64,000 nt of DNA from Glebionis coronaria (lineage: Eukaryota; Streptophyta; Magnoliopsida; Asterales; Asteraceae): positions 211,528,592 to 211,592,591 of the forward strand of contig CM046882.1 in the NCBI GenBank assembly GCA_025667525.1. Reading direction: 5' to 3'. Below the pieces are notes generated by a model. It saw only the letters and a program-made list of their open reading frames with translations, had not been told where the DNA came from and did not search any database. The position numbers were made by a program, and so were the translations under genes. This document shows, in pieces, positions 45,829 through 57,898 of this stretch; position 1 is the first letter of the stretch; each line of letters begins with the position of its first letter.

Positions 45829-46287
45829 TGTTAGAAGTAATTAAAGTGATGGTCATATAATATATCGTTGCGAAGCTCGTGAAAAATGTTATTTAATGAT
45901 GTCGAGAGTTTTTAGTCATTATTGTTTTATGTAACGGGATTTAGTCCCGAACACACAAATGAGGAAGGCCTCCTAAGCATTTGTAAGTTAGTATAAAAGG
46001 CTTCCTAATCCTCATTTGTGTGTGTGTTTTCCATTTGATTAGATTTAGAGAGAGAAAGATGTTTGTTTCTCTCACTAGGAAAATCACCATCTTTGTTTTT
46101 CTTTTTCCTTCCTTAATCTAATATTTCTTTTTTTAATTTAATCCTTGCTTAATCTTCATCTATTTCATCATCTCTTTTAGTTCTTCATCATCTTTACACT
46201 TGTTCTTTTATCTAGTTAGTCATCTCTTCATTTTGATATATAAAGTTCAATGCTTTACGTATTTGGTTCGTGTGTAAACATCCTACA
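45829..46287 (+). mobile_element. 5' LTR of element G (459 bp)
   Basis: TGTTAGAAG to CATCCTACA. It has a TATA box, TATAAAAG, at 45992-45999, followed by an AGAGAGAGAAAG leader-like stretch and CT-rich DNA. A hairpin-like GGCCTCC/GGCTTCC region precedes the TATA box. Confidence 0.93.
45992..45999 (+). promoter_or_regulatory. TATA box in the 5' LTR of G
   Basis: TATAAAAG, with its copy in the 3' LTR at 54925-54932. The position within a short LTR and the leader-like sequence after it fit a pol II promoter. Confidence 0.7.
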
Positions 46288-46306
46288 AGTGGTATCATTC
46301 GCCAAG
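46288..46306 (+). other. Primer binding site of element G
   Basis: AGTGGTATCATTCGCC follows the LTR end CCTACA. TGGTATCA matches the initiator-Met-type site; the following bases differ from the usual GAGC. Confidence 0.8.
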
Positions 46307-46424
46307 GGATTCGTGGTTAGCATTTTGGTGGTTTTTATAGGCTAAAATCCTTCAAAATTTCGGAAAAGTGTGCTATTTCTCGTCCTTGTCCGATATCCTA
46401 TTTTTTAGGAAAAAGTACCAAATT

Positions 46425-46925
46425 TCGCAATTGTGTCTCTATTGCGAAATTGAATTTTCTTGATCTTTGCGAATTTTTGCTTATTGCGGAATCTGGCATA
46501 TCATTTCGCAATTATGGTTATTGCGGAATCCTTGGAACTGCGGAATTAGTCTCATTGCGAAATTATTGTTATTGCAGATTCCTGGGAATTGCGGAATTAG
46601 ACCCTATTGCGAGTTTGTTGGCTATTGCGGAATCCTGAGTATTGCGGAATTTGACCCCATTGCGGAATTATTGTTATTGCGGATTTATGTGAATTGCGAA
46701 GTTATTGGAATTCCGGAATTAATTCCCCATTGCGACTTTCTGACTTTTGCGGATTTTTGTGGTATTGCGGAATTATAGCATTTGCGAAATCCTCCAATTG
46801 CGAAATCATTTCCATTGCTAATTGCGGATTTATATCCATTTCAAGGATTGCGAATTTGTTTCAACTCTAAGTATTGCGATATCTTTGCACTTTTTTGAGG
46901 AATCTTCATATTGCGATATCTTTGG
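46425..46925. repeat. Array of ATTGCGG/ATTGCGA words in the leader of G
   Basis: By eye more than twenty TTGCG[AG] cores in about 500 bp, at least two inverted (TTCGCAA), spaced near 17-22 bp. Two short frames through this array (46450-46778) are composed of the repeat and are not genes. The core is the same as in the D spacer array. Confidence 0.9.
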
Positions 46926-47095
46926 AACTTTTTCAAGATTTTTGAAAAACGTGATTTTAAAAATTTCGTACCATGTGCAATTTTACTTTGAAGTTTTGTT
47001 GGTTTCTTGAGCTTACTTCTTTAGGGGATTTAACTAATACACCTTTCACTTCGCTTTCTACGAATTGAGATCCTGAATTACACACGACTCTTACG

Positions 47096-48528
47096 ATGAC
47101 ATCCTAACAAGATATTTATGCTGCGGGAACTGAGAATCGTCTACCCATGCTTACCAAAGAGAATTACACTACATGGGCTAGTCGTCTCCTTCGTTATGAA
47201 AAATGTAAACCTCTGGGAAAGTTGATTGTCAAATCGATTCAAAAGGGTCCATACGTTCGAAGAAAAATTATTGTGCCTGGGGATCCTACGAATGCTAACC
47301 CAGTGGCTAACTCTAGTCATGAGCAAACGGATGAAGAATTAACTGAAGCTGAATCCAAACACCTCGACGCTGATGATCAAGCAATTCAAGTCATTCTTAT
47401 GGGATTTCCTGAAGATGTTTATGCTGCCGTCGATAGTTGTGAAACCGCACACGAGATGTGGCTTAGGATTCAGAAAATGATGAAGGGCAGTGAAATCGGT
47501 TTACAAGAAAAGGAAACTAAGTTGCTTCGTGAATGGGAGGAATTTACGTCTACTGAAGGGGAACAAATTGAACCTTATTATCATCGGTTTTCAACCCTCA
47601 TGAATCATCTTAGAAGAAACAAACATGAACCTGCACAAATTGCTGCCAACATCAAATTTCTTGATAATCTTCCTTCTGAATGGTCACGATATGTCACTCT
47701 TGTCAATCAAACCAAGGATCTTCATGTTGTGGACTACACTCAAGTGTATGATTATTTGAAGATGAATCAAGATGAAGCCAATGAAGTTAGGGCTGAAAGA
47801 CGTGCCAAGACACAAGACCCAATGGCTTTTATGGAAAACTCTCCATCATCTATGCCATATCCCATGGTACCCTACCATCAACCCTCGTCAAGTAACTTCA
47901 TGCCACAACAACTCACCCCTTATGGATATCAATCTCCTGCTGCTGTGAATTACCTACAACAACCCATTGCCTGTTTTGATGACATCACCGATCCTACTCA
48001 TGTGATTAATACTGGTCTTGCACTTCTAGCAAAGGCATTCAAATTTACCATTAACCCCACCAACAACAATCAGAGAATCTCGTCCAACACTAGAAATAGG
48101 CAGATTGCTCAACCGCTCATGAATGCGAATCAAGATCGCCAATTGGTAGTTGCTGGAAACACGGGGACTCAGTTTCAACAATATGGTCAGAATGTTTGGC
48201 AGACTGTGGGTAATGCAGGAAATCAGTATGGTCAAAACGTGGTCAACATCCGGGTGCTTCGAATGTGGGTAATCAGAATGGGTTAATAGTTATGCCAGCG
48301 GTTGGTAATCAGATGGGAAACATTGTGGCTGCAAGGGCTGAGAATACTGGTACGGGAAATGGAAACAACAATCGTCAGGTTCAGTGCTAAAACTACAGGG
48401 GATTTGGTCATTATGCTAGAGATTGCACAGCAAAAAAGAAGAGGGATGCTGCTTATCTTAAGACTCAGCTTCTTATAGCACAAAAGGAAGAGGCAGGGAT
48501 TCCACTTCAAGGTGAGGAATTTGATCTT
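47096..48528 (+). pseudogene. Element G gag with broken zinc knuckle
   Basis: ATG at 47096 is followed three codons later by TAA (47105-47107), probably from CAA; the long frame then runs from 47147 (MLTKENYTTWASRLL) to about 48240. Copia gag motifs are present: AIQVILMGFPEDVY, EMWLRIQKMMKG, YYHRFSTLMNHL, KFLDNLPSEW. Gln/Asn-rich sequence follows. A frameshift near 48240 moves the reading to another frame, where the knuckle region reads C-stop-N-Y then GHYARDC: the TAA at 48388-48390 and a Tyr in place of the second Cys destroy the CCHC. Confidence 0.88.
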
Positions 48529-51224
48529 ATGGCTTCTGCTGCAGAATATGACGAAGAAGAAGAGGTGAATGCCAACTACATCTTGATGGCAAACTTACAA
48601 CAAGCATCATCCTCAGGAATGCATGATGACAGAGCTCCCGTCTATGATTCAGACGGTCCCTCTGAGGTACACCCAAGTTTTGATGATAATGATATATATA
48701 ATATGTCTAATCAGGAGGAAGAGCATACTAAGATGCTTGAGCCCTACATTGAGACACACGAGGATCAAACGAATAATAGCAATATTATTTCGAATGAGCC
48801 TTGTGTGGACCTTAGTGTGGATCAAGTTGCTCAGCCTACAACCCTTCCTGATGAGACACATGCGTATTATAAATCTCTATTTGATAAGCTTGCTAAGGAT
48901 GTAGATCATGCTACAGTGGTTAATAATAAGTTTAGAGAAACTAATGCCAAATTAACCACTGAGCTTGCGGGATATAAGGAACGGGAGAAAAGTTTTGAGA
49001 TTCATCATGCTAAAATCAAGGAACTTGAACAATCTCATGCTACATCGGTTTATCAAGAAAAATGCACCACTAAGAAATTAAATGCCTTACACTTAAGTAG
49101 TGCTAAAAAGATAAGCGAATTGAATGATGAAATCACTTCTCTTAATAAACAGCTTTCAACTGAAAAATCTATTGTTTCTGATTTAAAAGAAGAACGAAAA
49201 AAGCTGAAACGTGATTTCAAAATTCGAGAAGATGGGCTTCTTGAGGATTTTTGCAAAGCTCAGGATAGGATTAGAGAATTAGACAACCTTTTGGTTAAAC
49301 GTGGCCAAACTATGCAGACGATAAATATGCTCGCACCAAAAGTGAATGAGATAAATTACACTCGATAAAAATTGGCTTTAGGTTGTCCTCTTCCCCCTAA
49401 TCCCGGATACCTTAAGCAAGTTCAGGCCACTAATGAAACTTTATATAATGGTAGTTTGTTATTGTCTGATGAGCATGACCCTCCTAGTGTGCATGATTCC
49501 GAGGAAACTAAGAGACTCGTTTAAGAATGAAAAATCTTGATAAAGAAGTGACACCTGTTTATTATCCGAAAATTAATCCTCCAACTGTTTTTGTTCGGTC
49601 TAAAACGAGTACTGAAATGCTTTTGCTTCCAAGTGAGGAATTGACTGATGACCCTCCTAAACCGAGTATCACACGTCGATTTCTAAACGAGCTTAAAGAT
49701 AACTTTGTCATTCTTAAACCTGTTGTTAATTCCAAAATCACCGGAGGAAATTTTACATCACCTGTTCAAATTGAGGTCCAGAAAATTCTTTAAAACGATA
49801 TTAATCCGATTATTAATCAAGTTGATGCTCGGTTAGGAAATTTGGAAAACGCTTTTTAGAAAGAATTTGCCAACTTTGTTGAAGACTTTAAACCTTTGGC
49901 AAAGGAAGCTGATGAATCTTTTGATAAAATCAAAGTTTTGGAAAACGATCTTGAACGCCTCTCTAAAGCAAGTGATAGTATTGATAGTAGCTCAGGTGAG
50001 TTAGGTACCTCTATGTCGCATAATGAACACCTCCAAACTGAGCTTGATCCTATGAAAGAGAAAATGGAATCTTATGTCATAAAAAAGGATAAAGAATTCA
50101 CCGATCTTTGGAATAAATTTTTCAAAAAATGTGATGAATGCAAGTATGACAAGATTTCGTATGAAAAAGCTTACAATGAAATGCAACAAACAATCGCACG
50201 ATTGCAGACTCAGTTAGGAGGAGTTTCGGAAACGAATTTGGCCTCTTCAGGATTAGAGAGCGCTAGTGATGGAAATGTTCAGAAGCTTAAGACTATGATT
50301 ACAGATTTAGAATCTGTTGTTGTTTCATATAAGCGGGCTGTTGAACAAAGTAAGTCTGTCTATCAGAAACTGATTGATAAAATCTGTGAGAACTGTAAGT
50401 TAAAGGCCTTGTTAAAAGATAAGACTTCTGAACCTAGCTCGATTGTGGATACGATGATCCAGAAACCAGTAACCTCGGGACCCACTCGTATTGCTGTGAC
50501 ACCTTTTCCCAAGGTTACTGGAACGAAAACCGCTGTGATTGCCCCAGGAATGTTTCGGGTTAGTTCTCCCTCTGTGCCTAGCAAACAATGTAAAGCAAGC
50601 GTTAGGACAAAACCGACCACTATAACTCAACCACAAGTTATTGATTTAAAAAGTGCTAATTCTAATAGACGCGTGTCTTCTTCTACAGGAATAAACAACT
50701 ACACTAAGAGCAGAAGGCCACAGCCTACGAGCAATACAAGGAATGATAGGGTCCCTTTTGCCTCTAGAAGTAGTCGCCCCAAGATCAATAATGTTGATGT
50801 AGAAGAACACCCTAGGAATTTACCGCTTTTTAATCATTATCAGAAACCTAATTCATCTGAATGTAATGACTTTAAGCTTGCTATTCGGAATGAAAAATCT
50901 GAAGTTATTTGTGCTAAATGTAATAAATGTTTCTTTACTTTTAGTCATGATGCTTGTGGTTTGACTATGAATGGTTTGAATTATGGTGGTTACACTCGAA
51001 TTGACAAGCTGTCAGTCAGTGAACAACAACGCACTCCTAAGGCTAAGGTGTATGTTCCAAAAAGTACGCATGTAGGGTCCACAGAAAGTCTTGCTAAGCC
51101 TAGTAGCCCTAGACTCACCTCTAAATGGTTGCCTACTGGTAGAAATTTTGATTGTAGTGGCAAAATTATCGACTGTAGTAGATCTCATACTGACAGTAAA
51201 ACGTCGGTATGTGATACGGCTTAA
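48529..51224 (+). pseudogene. Element G coiled-coil region between gag and protease
   Basis: About 900 codons with one frameshift (near 49520) and stops at 49366, 49791, 49857 and 51222. The start is acidic (EYDEEEEVNANYILMANL). It then has long Lys/Glu/Leu-rich heptad-like stretches at about 48880-49350 and 49896-50420, and finally a Ser/Thr/Lys-rich basic part. It is far longer than gag-protease linkers of ordinary copia elements. I recall this region from composite-plant copia proteins; its role is unknown. The reading leads directly into the protease. Confidence 0.75.
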
Positions 51225-51650
51225 TTATCTTCTAACCCTACAGGAACCTATTTCATCGGTTGCCAAAATATTTGTTTCTCTTATCATTGGCAGGCTGTTG
51301 AAATTTGTCTCTGGTGCGTGGACTCGGGCTGTTCCAAACATATGACTGGGAATCGAAGCCTTCTCAAGAAATTTGTATGGCGTTTCATGGGAACTGTTCG
51401 ATTTGGAAATGATCATGTTGCGACAATTCTAGGCTATGGTGATCTTCATTGGGGAAATATAATCATCACCAGAGTCTCTTTTGTTGATGGCTTGGGACAT
51501 AACTTGTTCTCGGTTGGGCAATTTTGTGATTCAGACTTGGAGGTCGCTTTCAGAAGTCATACATGTTTTGTAAGAGATCTTGAAGGAATTGATTTGTTGA
51601 AAGGAAATCGTACCACCAACCTTTACACAAAACATAAGCTTGATTTGGAT
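51225..51650 (+). pseudogene. Element G protease and GAG-pre-integrase segment
   Basis: Protease motif CVDSGCSKHMTGNRSLL with the catalytic Asp, then VRFGNDHVATILGYGD and LGHNLFSVGQFCDSDLEV, then the GAG-pre-integrase signature ending GNRTTNLYT. The reading then jumps without a break to the end of RT (junction near 51630-51650). Integrase zinc finger and core are not found. Confidence 0.9.
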
Positions 51651-52373
51651 AAGAAAGGGACATTTGTAGATGCTACAAAATATCAAAGTATGATCGGGTC
51701 CCTTATGTAATTAACCTCAAGCAGACCAGACATTGTGCATGCTACTTGTTTATGTGCTCGGTACCAGGCTAAGCCAACCAAGAAGCACCTCAAGGAGGTT
51801 AAAAGGATCTTTCGTTATCTCTGGGGAACCATTAACATGGGTCTCTGGTATACGAAGGATTCTGGTTTTAATCTCACTGGTTTTTCAGATGCCGACCATG
51901 CAGGGTGTCATGATACATTCAAGAGCACTTCCGGTGGAGCACAATTCTTAGGCGAGAAGCTAGTGAGCTGGTCATCAAGGAAACAAGACTGTACGGCCTT
52001 GTCAGCCGCGGAAGCAGAATATGTGTCTCTATCCGTGTGTAGTGCTTAAGTCCTTTGGATGAGAACACAATTCACAGATTATGGTTTTATCTTTATCAAA
52101 GTCCCTATTTATTGTGATTCACAATCAGCCATAGCCATATCCTGCAACCCGGTCCAACACTCCAAGACCAAGCACATAGCTATCCGATTCCATTTCATAA
52201 AGGAGCATGTGGAAAAAGGAACGATCGAACTGTTCTTTGTCAAGACGGACTACCAACTAGCCGACATCTTCACCAAAGATCTTTCTCAAGACAGATTTGA
52301 ATTCTTGGTTCGTCGAATTGGTATGCGTAGTTTCACACCTGATGAACTTGAACATCTTGCACATTCGCAGTAA
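51651..52373 (+). pseudogene. Element G end of RT and RNase H
   Basis: Same frame as the protease. ATKYQSMIGSLM and SRPDIVHATCLCARYQ are the C-terminal end of copia RT; RNase H follows with SDADHAGCHDTFKSTSGG, VSWSSRKQ, LSAAEAEYVSLS, IYCDSQSAIAIS and DYQLADIFTKDLSQDRF. Stops at 51708-51710 and 52047-52049. Catalytic acidic residues of RNase H are present. Confidence 0.92.
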
Positions 52374-54751
52374 TCTTGTATATATTTATCAGAAAATCAA
52401 AATACAAAAAAAAAAAATTAAAACCTATAAAAACAAAATAAAAATGAGAAAATCTTTCAAAAATACCAAAAATATTCTTCTCCGACATGTCTCTCAGCAT
52501 CGATAATATGGACGTACTTAGAAATGTTGTTCAATAACGACACGGGTACGTACATAAAGTTCGAATGAGAGTTCAAATGGTTTTCAAAACATGTCTTTTC
52601 TACTTTCTTCTCATAATGGCTTATAGTCACATGTCAGACTATAACCCGGTCCCCAAAGAAAGGAAAGTCTTTGACTTATCCTCAACAACGAGAAATTAAT
52701 TTTTCTCGGTCATGGGCTTATATCAAAACATTCAAAGTTTTAAGCTCATGAACAAAAGGAAAATGTTCATTTATGAACATTATTCCTTAACAACGGGAAA
52801 GTAAGTTTTCTCGGGTTTTTGAGCAAAATTTTTCAAAGCAATTCAAAACTGTGTGCTCATATACTCCCCTAATTTTAAATAGAATTTCTTTTCGAGGGGG
52901 AGTACAAACTTTCATGCAACATTATTCTCTCCATGTTTCATCACTAGTTTCACAAAAATTTCAATGTCATGCAATTTTTGAGGGGGAGAATAGTGATTAA
53001 AATGTGTTTTCTTGGATAAGATCTTTGATATAAGTGCTTTCTCTTCCTAATATGTGCAAAAACCTTTCTATTTATGATGCACATATGTAGGGGGAGCGTT
53101 TTTGGTGATATAGAAAACTTTCAAGGTGTAAACATTGATTTCATCAACACCTTGACTGCATTTTCAATTGATTTTTCTGGTTACGACATCTATACCCTTC
53201 AACACATAAATTCACGACGGTATTGGTGTCAAAAGGTGGTTAGGTATTCGTCCAATGATCCAACCAGAACCGGAGGGATCCTCCCAGGGACAATCCATTA
53301 GAAAATAGAAGTCCTTAGGAAAGATGGATTAGTTGAGTGTACGGGAATAATGCCGACTAATGACTTAAGCTAGCACTGGAACAATCAAAACAAGGTGCTA
53401 GTTATGACGTCTTGGTAAGCATTGAAGGGGTTGAAGAATGAAAAAGAATAGTAAGGATAAAGGGTGTAAAGAAAGAAGCCCTCCATACAACTTAGGCAGA
53501 AACCGGGTCAATACATCTACTATCAGAATCATGTTGATGATTTCTGGTATTGAAGACAAAGCATGATGGACCCAGTGATGCAATGCACAACCCTTCCCAG
53601 CCTACTCAAGCTTCTCTCAAAAGAAGTTTGTTTTATTGTCACGGAGTTAAACTCATTTCTATCGACTTTCTCACTCCGAGATAGTAGATATTGAATAGGT
53701 GGCAGTCTGCTCCAGCCTCCGATTACCAAATAAACGTGCACTTATAGAGTCTAGAGCCAACGAGATTCATCAAAAATCTCATTAGGACACTTATTCCATA
53801 GATCAATTGTTGTTCATCATTAGAACACAAGTGATGATTTATAGAGTCCTACGCTCTATCCTTGTGGTATTGCTAGAACATTCAGAGTGATACTCTTTAG
53901 TATTCACAGTGATGAATGGAAATCCTTCCAGTGTTAACATCAAACAGCACTACTGTAGGTCATATGTAAGATTCACTTGAATTAAACATATGTTAACTGG
54001 AAAGCAACAGTGGTTTGATTCTTAATTGATTCAAACTCGTTCCAGGTCTCGACGCAATATCTTTATGACCTTGCCAGAACATTCAGAGTAATACTTTTCA
54101 GTATTTACAGTGACGAATGGAAATCCTTCCAGTGTCATCATCAAACAGCACTGCGATAGGTAACTTGTGCGATTCTATATGAATCAAACTTGTGTCAACT
54201 GGAAAGCAACGATGGTTTGATTCTTAATTGATTCAAACTTGTTCTAGGAAATTGAATTGACGACATAATCAGCAGAATGGAACTGCATGATTCACTCCTT
54301 ACTATGAATTATCTTTCGATATATTCAAGTATTGAGAACGGCTAACACAGCCGGAAACCCTGTCAAGGAAGTTCTTTGAACTTACCCAATCACAGGTACA
54401 GTATTCTTACTGTATAACGGGAAACTGGAGGAATGCATACGGTGGCGTCGTAATTCAAGATCACATGCTCATTTAAATGAAGAAAGCTCAAGAACATCTG
54501 AAGACAAAGACTTCCGCTACTCTGATGATCAAGGGAGATTGTTAACAAGCTTTCATGTCACCTCAAAACATGAGTATGTGGGTAAAGACATAAGAACACA
54601 TGCTGGCAAAGTTACAAGATCAAGTCAAGGCAAAGATCAATGATCCAAGATCACAAGTCATGAAAGGAACTATGAAGAAACTCTCAAGACATCGAGCTTC
54701 AAAGTCTGCAACAACAAAGAAGTGAAGCCACATATTACATGACCACCCCTT
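52374..54751 (+). other. Element G 3' region without a gene
   Basis: Begins A-rich. AGGGGGAG-type purine runs occur at about 52896, 52981 and 53089. A word around caacaacgRgaaa...tttctcgg occurs twice (52683-52712 and 52790-52820). The short frames here lack family features. The end (53860-54250) is a tandem duplication. Confidence 0.7.
53866..54255. repeat. Tandem duplication, period about 201 bp, in the 3' region of G
   Basis: Blocks such as agaacattcagagt (53875 and 54076), gaatggaaatccttccagtgt and ggtttgattcttaattgatt recur 201 bp apart. The two units differ at many positions, so the duplication is older than the insertion. Confidence 0.85.
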
Positions 54752-54761
54752 AGGGGGAGAT
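54752..54761 (+). other. Polypurine tract of element G
   Basis: AGGGGGAGAT immediately before the 3' LTR. Confidence 0.9.
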
Positions 54762-55221
54762 TGTTAGAAGTAATTAAAGTGATGGTCATATAATATATCG
54801 TTGCGAAGCTCGTGAAAAATGTTATTTAATGATGTCGAGAGTTTTTAGTCATTATTGTTTTATGTAACGGGATTTAGTCCCGAACACAAAAATGAGGAAG
54901 GCCTCCTAAGCATTTGTAAGTTAGTATAAAAGGCTTCCTAATCCTCATTTGTGTGTGTGTTTTCCATTTGATTAGTTTTAGAGAGAGAAATATGTTTGTT
55001 TCTCTCACTAGGAAAATCACCATCTTTGTTTTTCTTTTTCCTTCCTTAATCTAATCTTTCTTTTTTTTAGTTTAATCCTTGCTTAATCTTCATCTATTTC
55101 ATCATCTCTTTTAGTTCTTCATCATCTTTACACTTGTTCTTTTATCTAGTTAGTCATCTCTTCATTTTGATACATAATGTTCAAGACTTTACGTATTTGG
55201 TTCGTGTGTAAACATCCTACA
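54762..55221 (+). mobile_element. 3' LTR of element G (460 bp)
   Basis: Same termini as the 5' LTR; about nine substitutions and one single-base indel by eye. Confidence 0.94.
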
Positions 55222-55226
55222 GGACC
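55222..55226. repeat. Target-site duplication of element G, right copy
   Basis: GGACC against TGACC at 45824-45828. Confidence 0.8.
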
Positions 55227-55978
55227 ACATCAAGAGATTCTTGCAACTAACAAATACGGTCAAATTCAATGGTGTTCCACAAGAGGTAATCCGTTTGCAA
55301 CTTTTTTCTTTTTCCCTAGAGGGACAAGCCCGACATTGGCTTGCAAAGGAACCGCCACAAAGTATTCTGACGTGGACGGATATGGAGACCAAGTTCATAA
55401 ACTACTTTTTCCCACCCTCTCGTACTACCGCTTTGCGGAATAAAATTATCAATTTTGAACAAAAGTACGATGAGTCTTTTAGTGAATCTTGGGACCGTTT
55501 TAAAGATCTTTTAAGAAAGTGCCCACAAGATGGTTTTACCAAAGTGCACCAAATTAATACTTTTTACAATGGTTTAAGCATGAATGACCAAGATTCACTA
55601 AACAGTGCCTCGGGGGGTAATATTTTGGTTAAGACTTCCAATGCCGCTTGGGATATCATTGAGAATAAGTCTCGTGTGCAAACCAAGAGTGTGCGGACCA
55701 ATGTCGCTAGTGCTAGTACTAGTGACCACGAAAAGGGACTTGACAAAATTACTACTCTTCTTAAATCGCTTGCTACCCAAACCGCTAGCAACACCAACAG
55801 CATCAACGCTAAAAACGCTCAAGTCAATGCTGTAAGCCAACCATGTGAAATATGCGGGGGTCCTCACTCTTACACCACTTGTACCACCACCCATGACTAC
55901 CCTTCTGAGAATGTGAATGCAGCATACGGTACCTATCCTCCGGCCGCTTATTAAGCTCGTCCTCAAGGAGACCGCAAT
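55227..55978 (+). pseudogene. Element F gag, capsid and zinc knuckle
   Basis: Continues gag after G. HIKRFLQLTNTVKFNGV, FSLEGQARHWLAKEPP and FINYFFPPSRTTALRNKI are gypsy capsid motifs; FKDLLRKCPQDGF follows. A short knuckle, CEICGGPHSYTTC (C-x2-C-x3-H-x4-C), lies at about 55846-55884. A TAA at 55952-55954 interrupts the frame, which resumes at once. The frame matches the N-terminal piece when G and one TSD copy are subtracted. Confidence 0.9.
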
Positions 55979-57898
55979 TTGCTTAGCTACCGTTCAAACA
56001 ACTTTCTTTCCCCACCCGGTTTTCCTCCTAACAACCCAAACCAACAACAAAACCTCAATCGCCCTCCTCAACAACAACAACCTCGTGCACCATACATACC
56101 ACCTCACAAACAACCATATCCACCTCAAAGAAACAACCGAGTTTACCAGCAACCCGCTTATCAACCAACCGCCTACAATGCTCCTCCCAACCAACCCACC
56201 GCATTACCTCAAGATATTGGAACCTACATGAGGACTAATGATGTGATCGTGGACAATCTCCAGCGGGAAGTGCTCAACTTGAAAGCGGACATGGTGAAAC
56301 AAGGGAACGATCTGCGAGCTGATATGAGAAACACTTTGGCAAGTCAAACGAATGACTTAAGGAACATGATGGCTAGTTTCTTCCAAGGTAATCAACCCTC
56401 TTCTTCGGGTACTCTTCCGAGTAACACCGTTGCGAATCCAAGAGGGGAGATGAAAGCAATCACCACTCGCAGTGGCAAAGGTACCAAGGAACCTGAGCTT
56501 CCTATACCTCCACCGGTGATTGTGACTAAGGAAAACGAGTCACCTGCTCCTATTCCTCATCCTTCTACTCCCCCAATTTCTCCACCTCTTACTTCTACCC
56601 CTCCTCCACCCAAGGATGAGAGTGATCCTTCGAACCCAAAGCTTTCCTCTTCTTCCAATATACCTTATCCCTCAAGGTTGAGGAAAGAGAAGCTCAAAAG
56701 CAAGGATGATATTCAAGTTTCGAACTTTCTTAAAATGTTTAAACAATTGAATTTTAACATCTCCTTCGCCGAGGCTCTCGCTCACATGCCCAAGTATGCG
56801 AAAATGTTCAAAGATCTTCTTAGTGACAAGGAGAAGCTTCTTGATATTGCTAACACCCAACTTAATGAGAATTGCTCTGCAGTGCTCTTAAGGGAATTGC
56901 CAACCAAGCTTGGTGATCCGGGTCATTTCTTAATCCCTTGCAACTTCCCGGCAGTAGAGAATTGCATGGCCCTAGCCGATCTAGGTGCCAGTATTAACTT
57001 AATGCCTCTAAGCGTTTGGAAGAAATTATCTCTCCCTGAGCTAGTCCCCACCAAAATGACTTTGGAATTAGCTAACCGTATGGTTGCTTATCCAGTGGGG
57101 ATAGCCGAAGATGTCTTTGTAGGAGTCGACAAATTCACTTTTCCTGCCGATTTCGTTGTCGTTGACTACGACATGGACCCTCGTGTGTCATTGATCGTTG
57201 GTCGTCCATTCTTGAGGACCAGTCGCACTCTCATCGATGTTGAAGCCGGTGAGCTTATCATGAGAGTGGGTGACGATAAAATTGTCTTCAACATGGGAAA
57301 GTTTTCTAAACAGCCTTATTCCTACGAGAGTGTTAATTGTATTGACGTTCTTGATGAGGCTTGTGAAGAACACTTCAAAGATGCTTGTAAAAGTATTCCT
57401 ACCTCTCTTCCCAATGTTGAGACCGTTTCCTCTTCTGACTCATCACTATCTCTATTTGGAGAAAGTGATTTCCTTTGGAAAGATTTGGAAGCCACCATGG
57501 GAGATGTGAACTTCGAACATGACGAATCTCCCACCGATTGGGATGAAGATCTTCGCCTCATTGAGAACATTCTTAAAGAAGACAATATTTCTCCACCATC
57601 TCCCACGGTTATTTCTATCGATGCTTCGACTTTGAACACGCCCCCCATCGAAAATCCTCCGGATTTAGAACTTAAGGAGTTGCCGCACCATCTCGAGTAC
57701 GTGTTTCTTGAAGAAAACAAGAAGTCGCCCATCATCATCGCGAAGGACTTGAAAGAAGAAGAGAAAACTCGCCTCATCGTCGTGCTTAAAGATCATAAGA
57801 AGGCAATTGCTTGGAAAATTTCCGATATCCGCGAAATTGATCTGAACTTTTGTACTCACAAGATTCTCATGGAAGATGACTTTAAACCCGCAATCTAG
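55979..57898 (+). pseudogene. Element F gag C-terminus and protease
   Basis: A 639-codon open frame. It begins with a Pro/Gln/Asn-rich linker, a helical stretch with VDNLQREVLNLKADM, then MKAITTRSGKG, conserved at this place in Athila-type polyproteins, and a Pro-rich segment. FKQLNFNISFAEALAHMPKYAK follows. Protease is ALADLGASINLMPLSVW (Asp in DLGAS) with VSLIVGRPFLRTSRTLIDV. The end leads into RT (AIAWKISDIREIDL) and stops at TAG 57896-57898, likely from CAG. Confidence 0.92.

Larger units (their letters stand above)
45829..55221 (+). mobile_element. Element G, Ty1/copia element with long coiled-coil region, internally deleted
   Basis: LTRs 45829-46287 and 54762-55221 differ by about ten changes by eye. 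On the plus strand: primer site, a leader with an ATTGCGG array, gag, a long coiled-coil region, protease, the GAG-pre-integrase segment, then directly the end of RT and RNase H, then a 2.4-kb tail and polypurine tract. Integrase core and most of RT are absent. It sits in gag of F. Confidence 0.93.

Noticed and set aside
46450..46778. Two overlapping frames in the leader of G
   Set aside because: Their residues are the translation of the ATTGCGG array.
30990..46925. CRISPR-like regularly spaced short repeats
   Set aside because: Cores are only 7-8 nt, spacing varies, spacers are not of equal length, and the context is plant retrotransposons.
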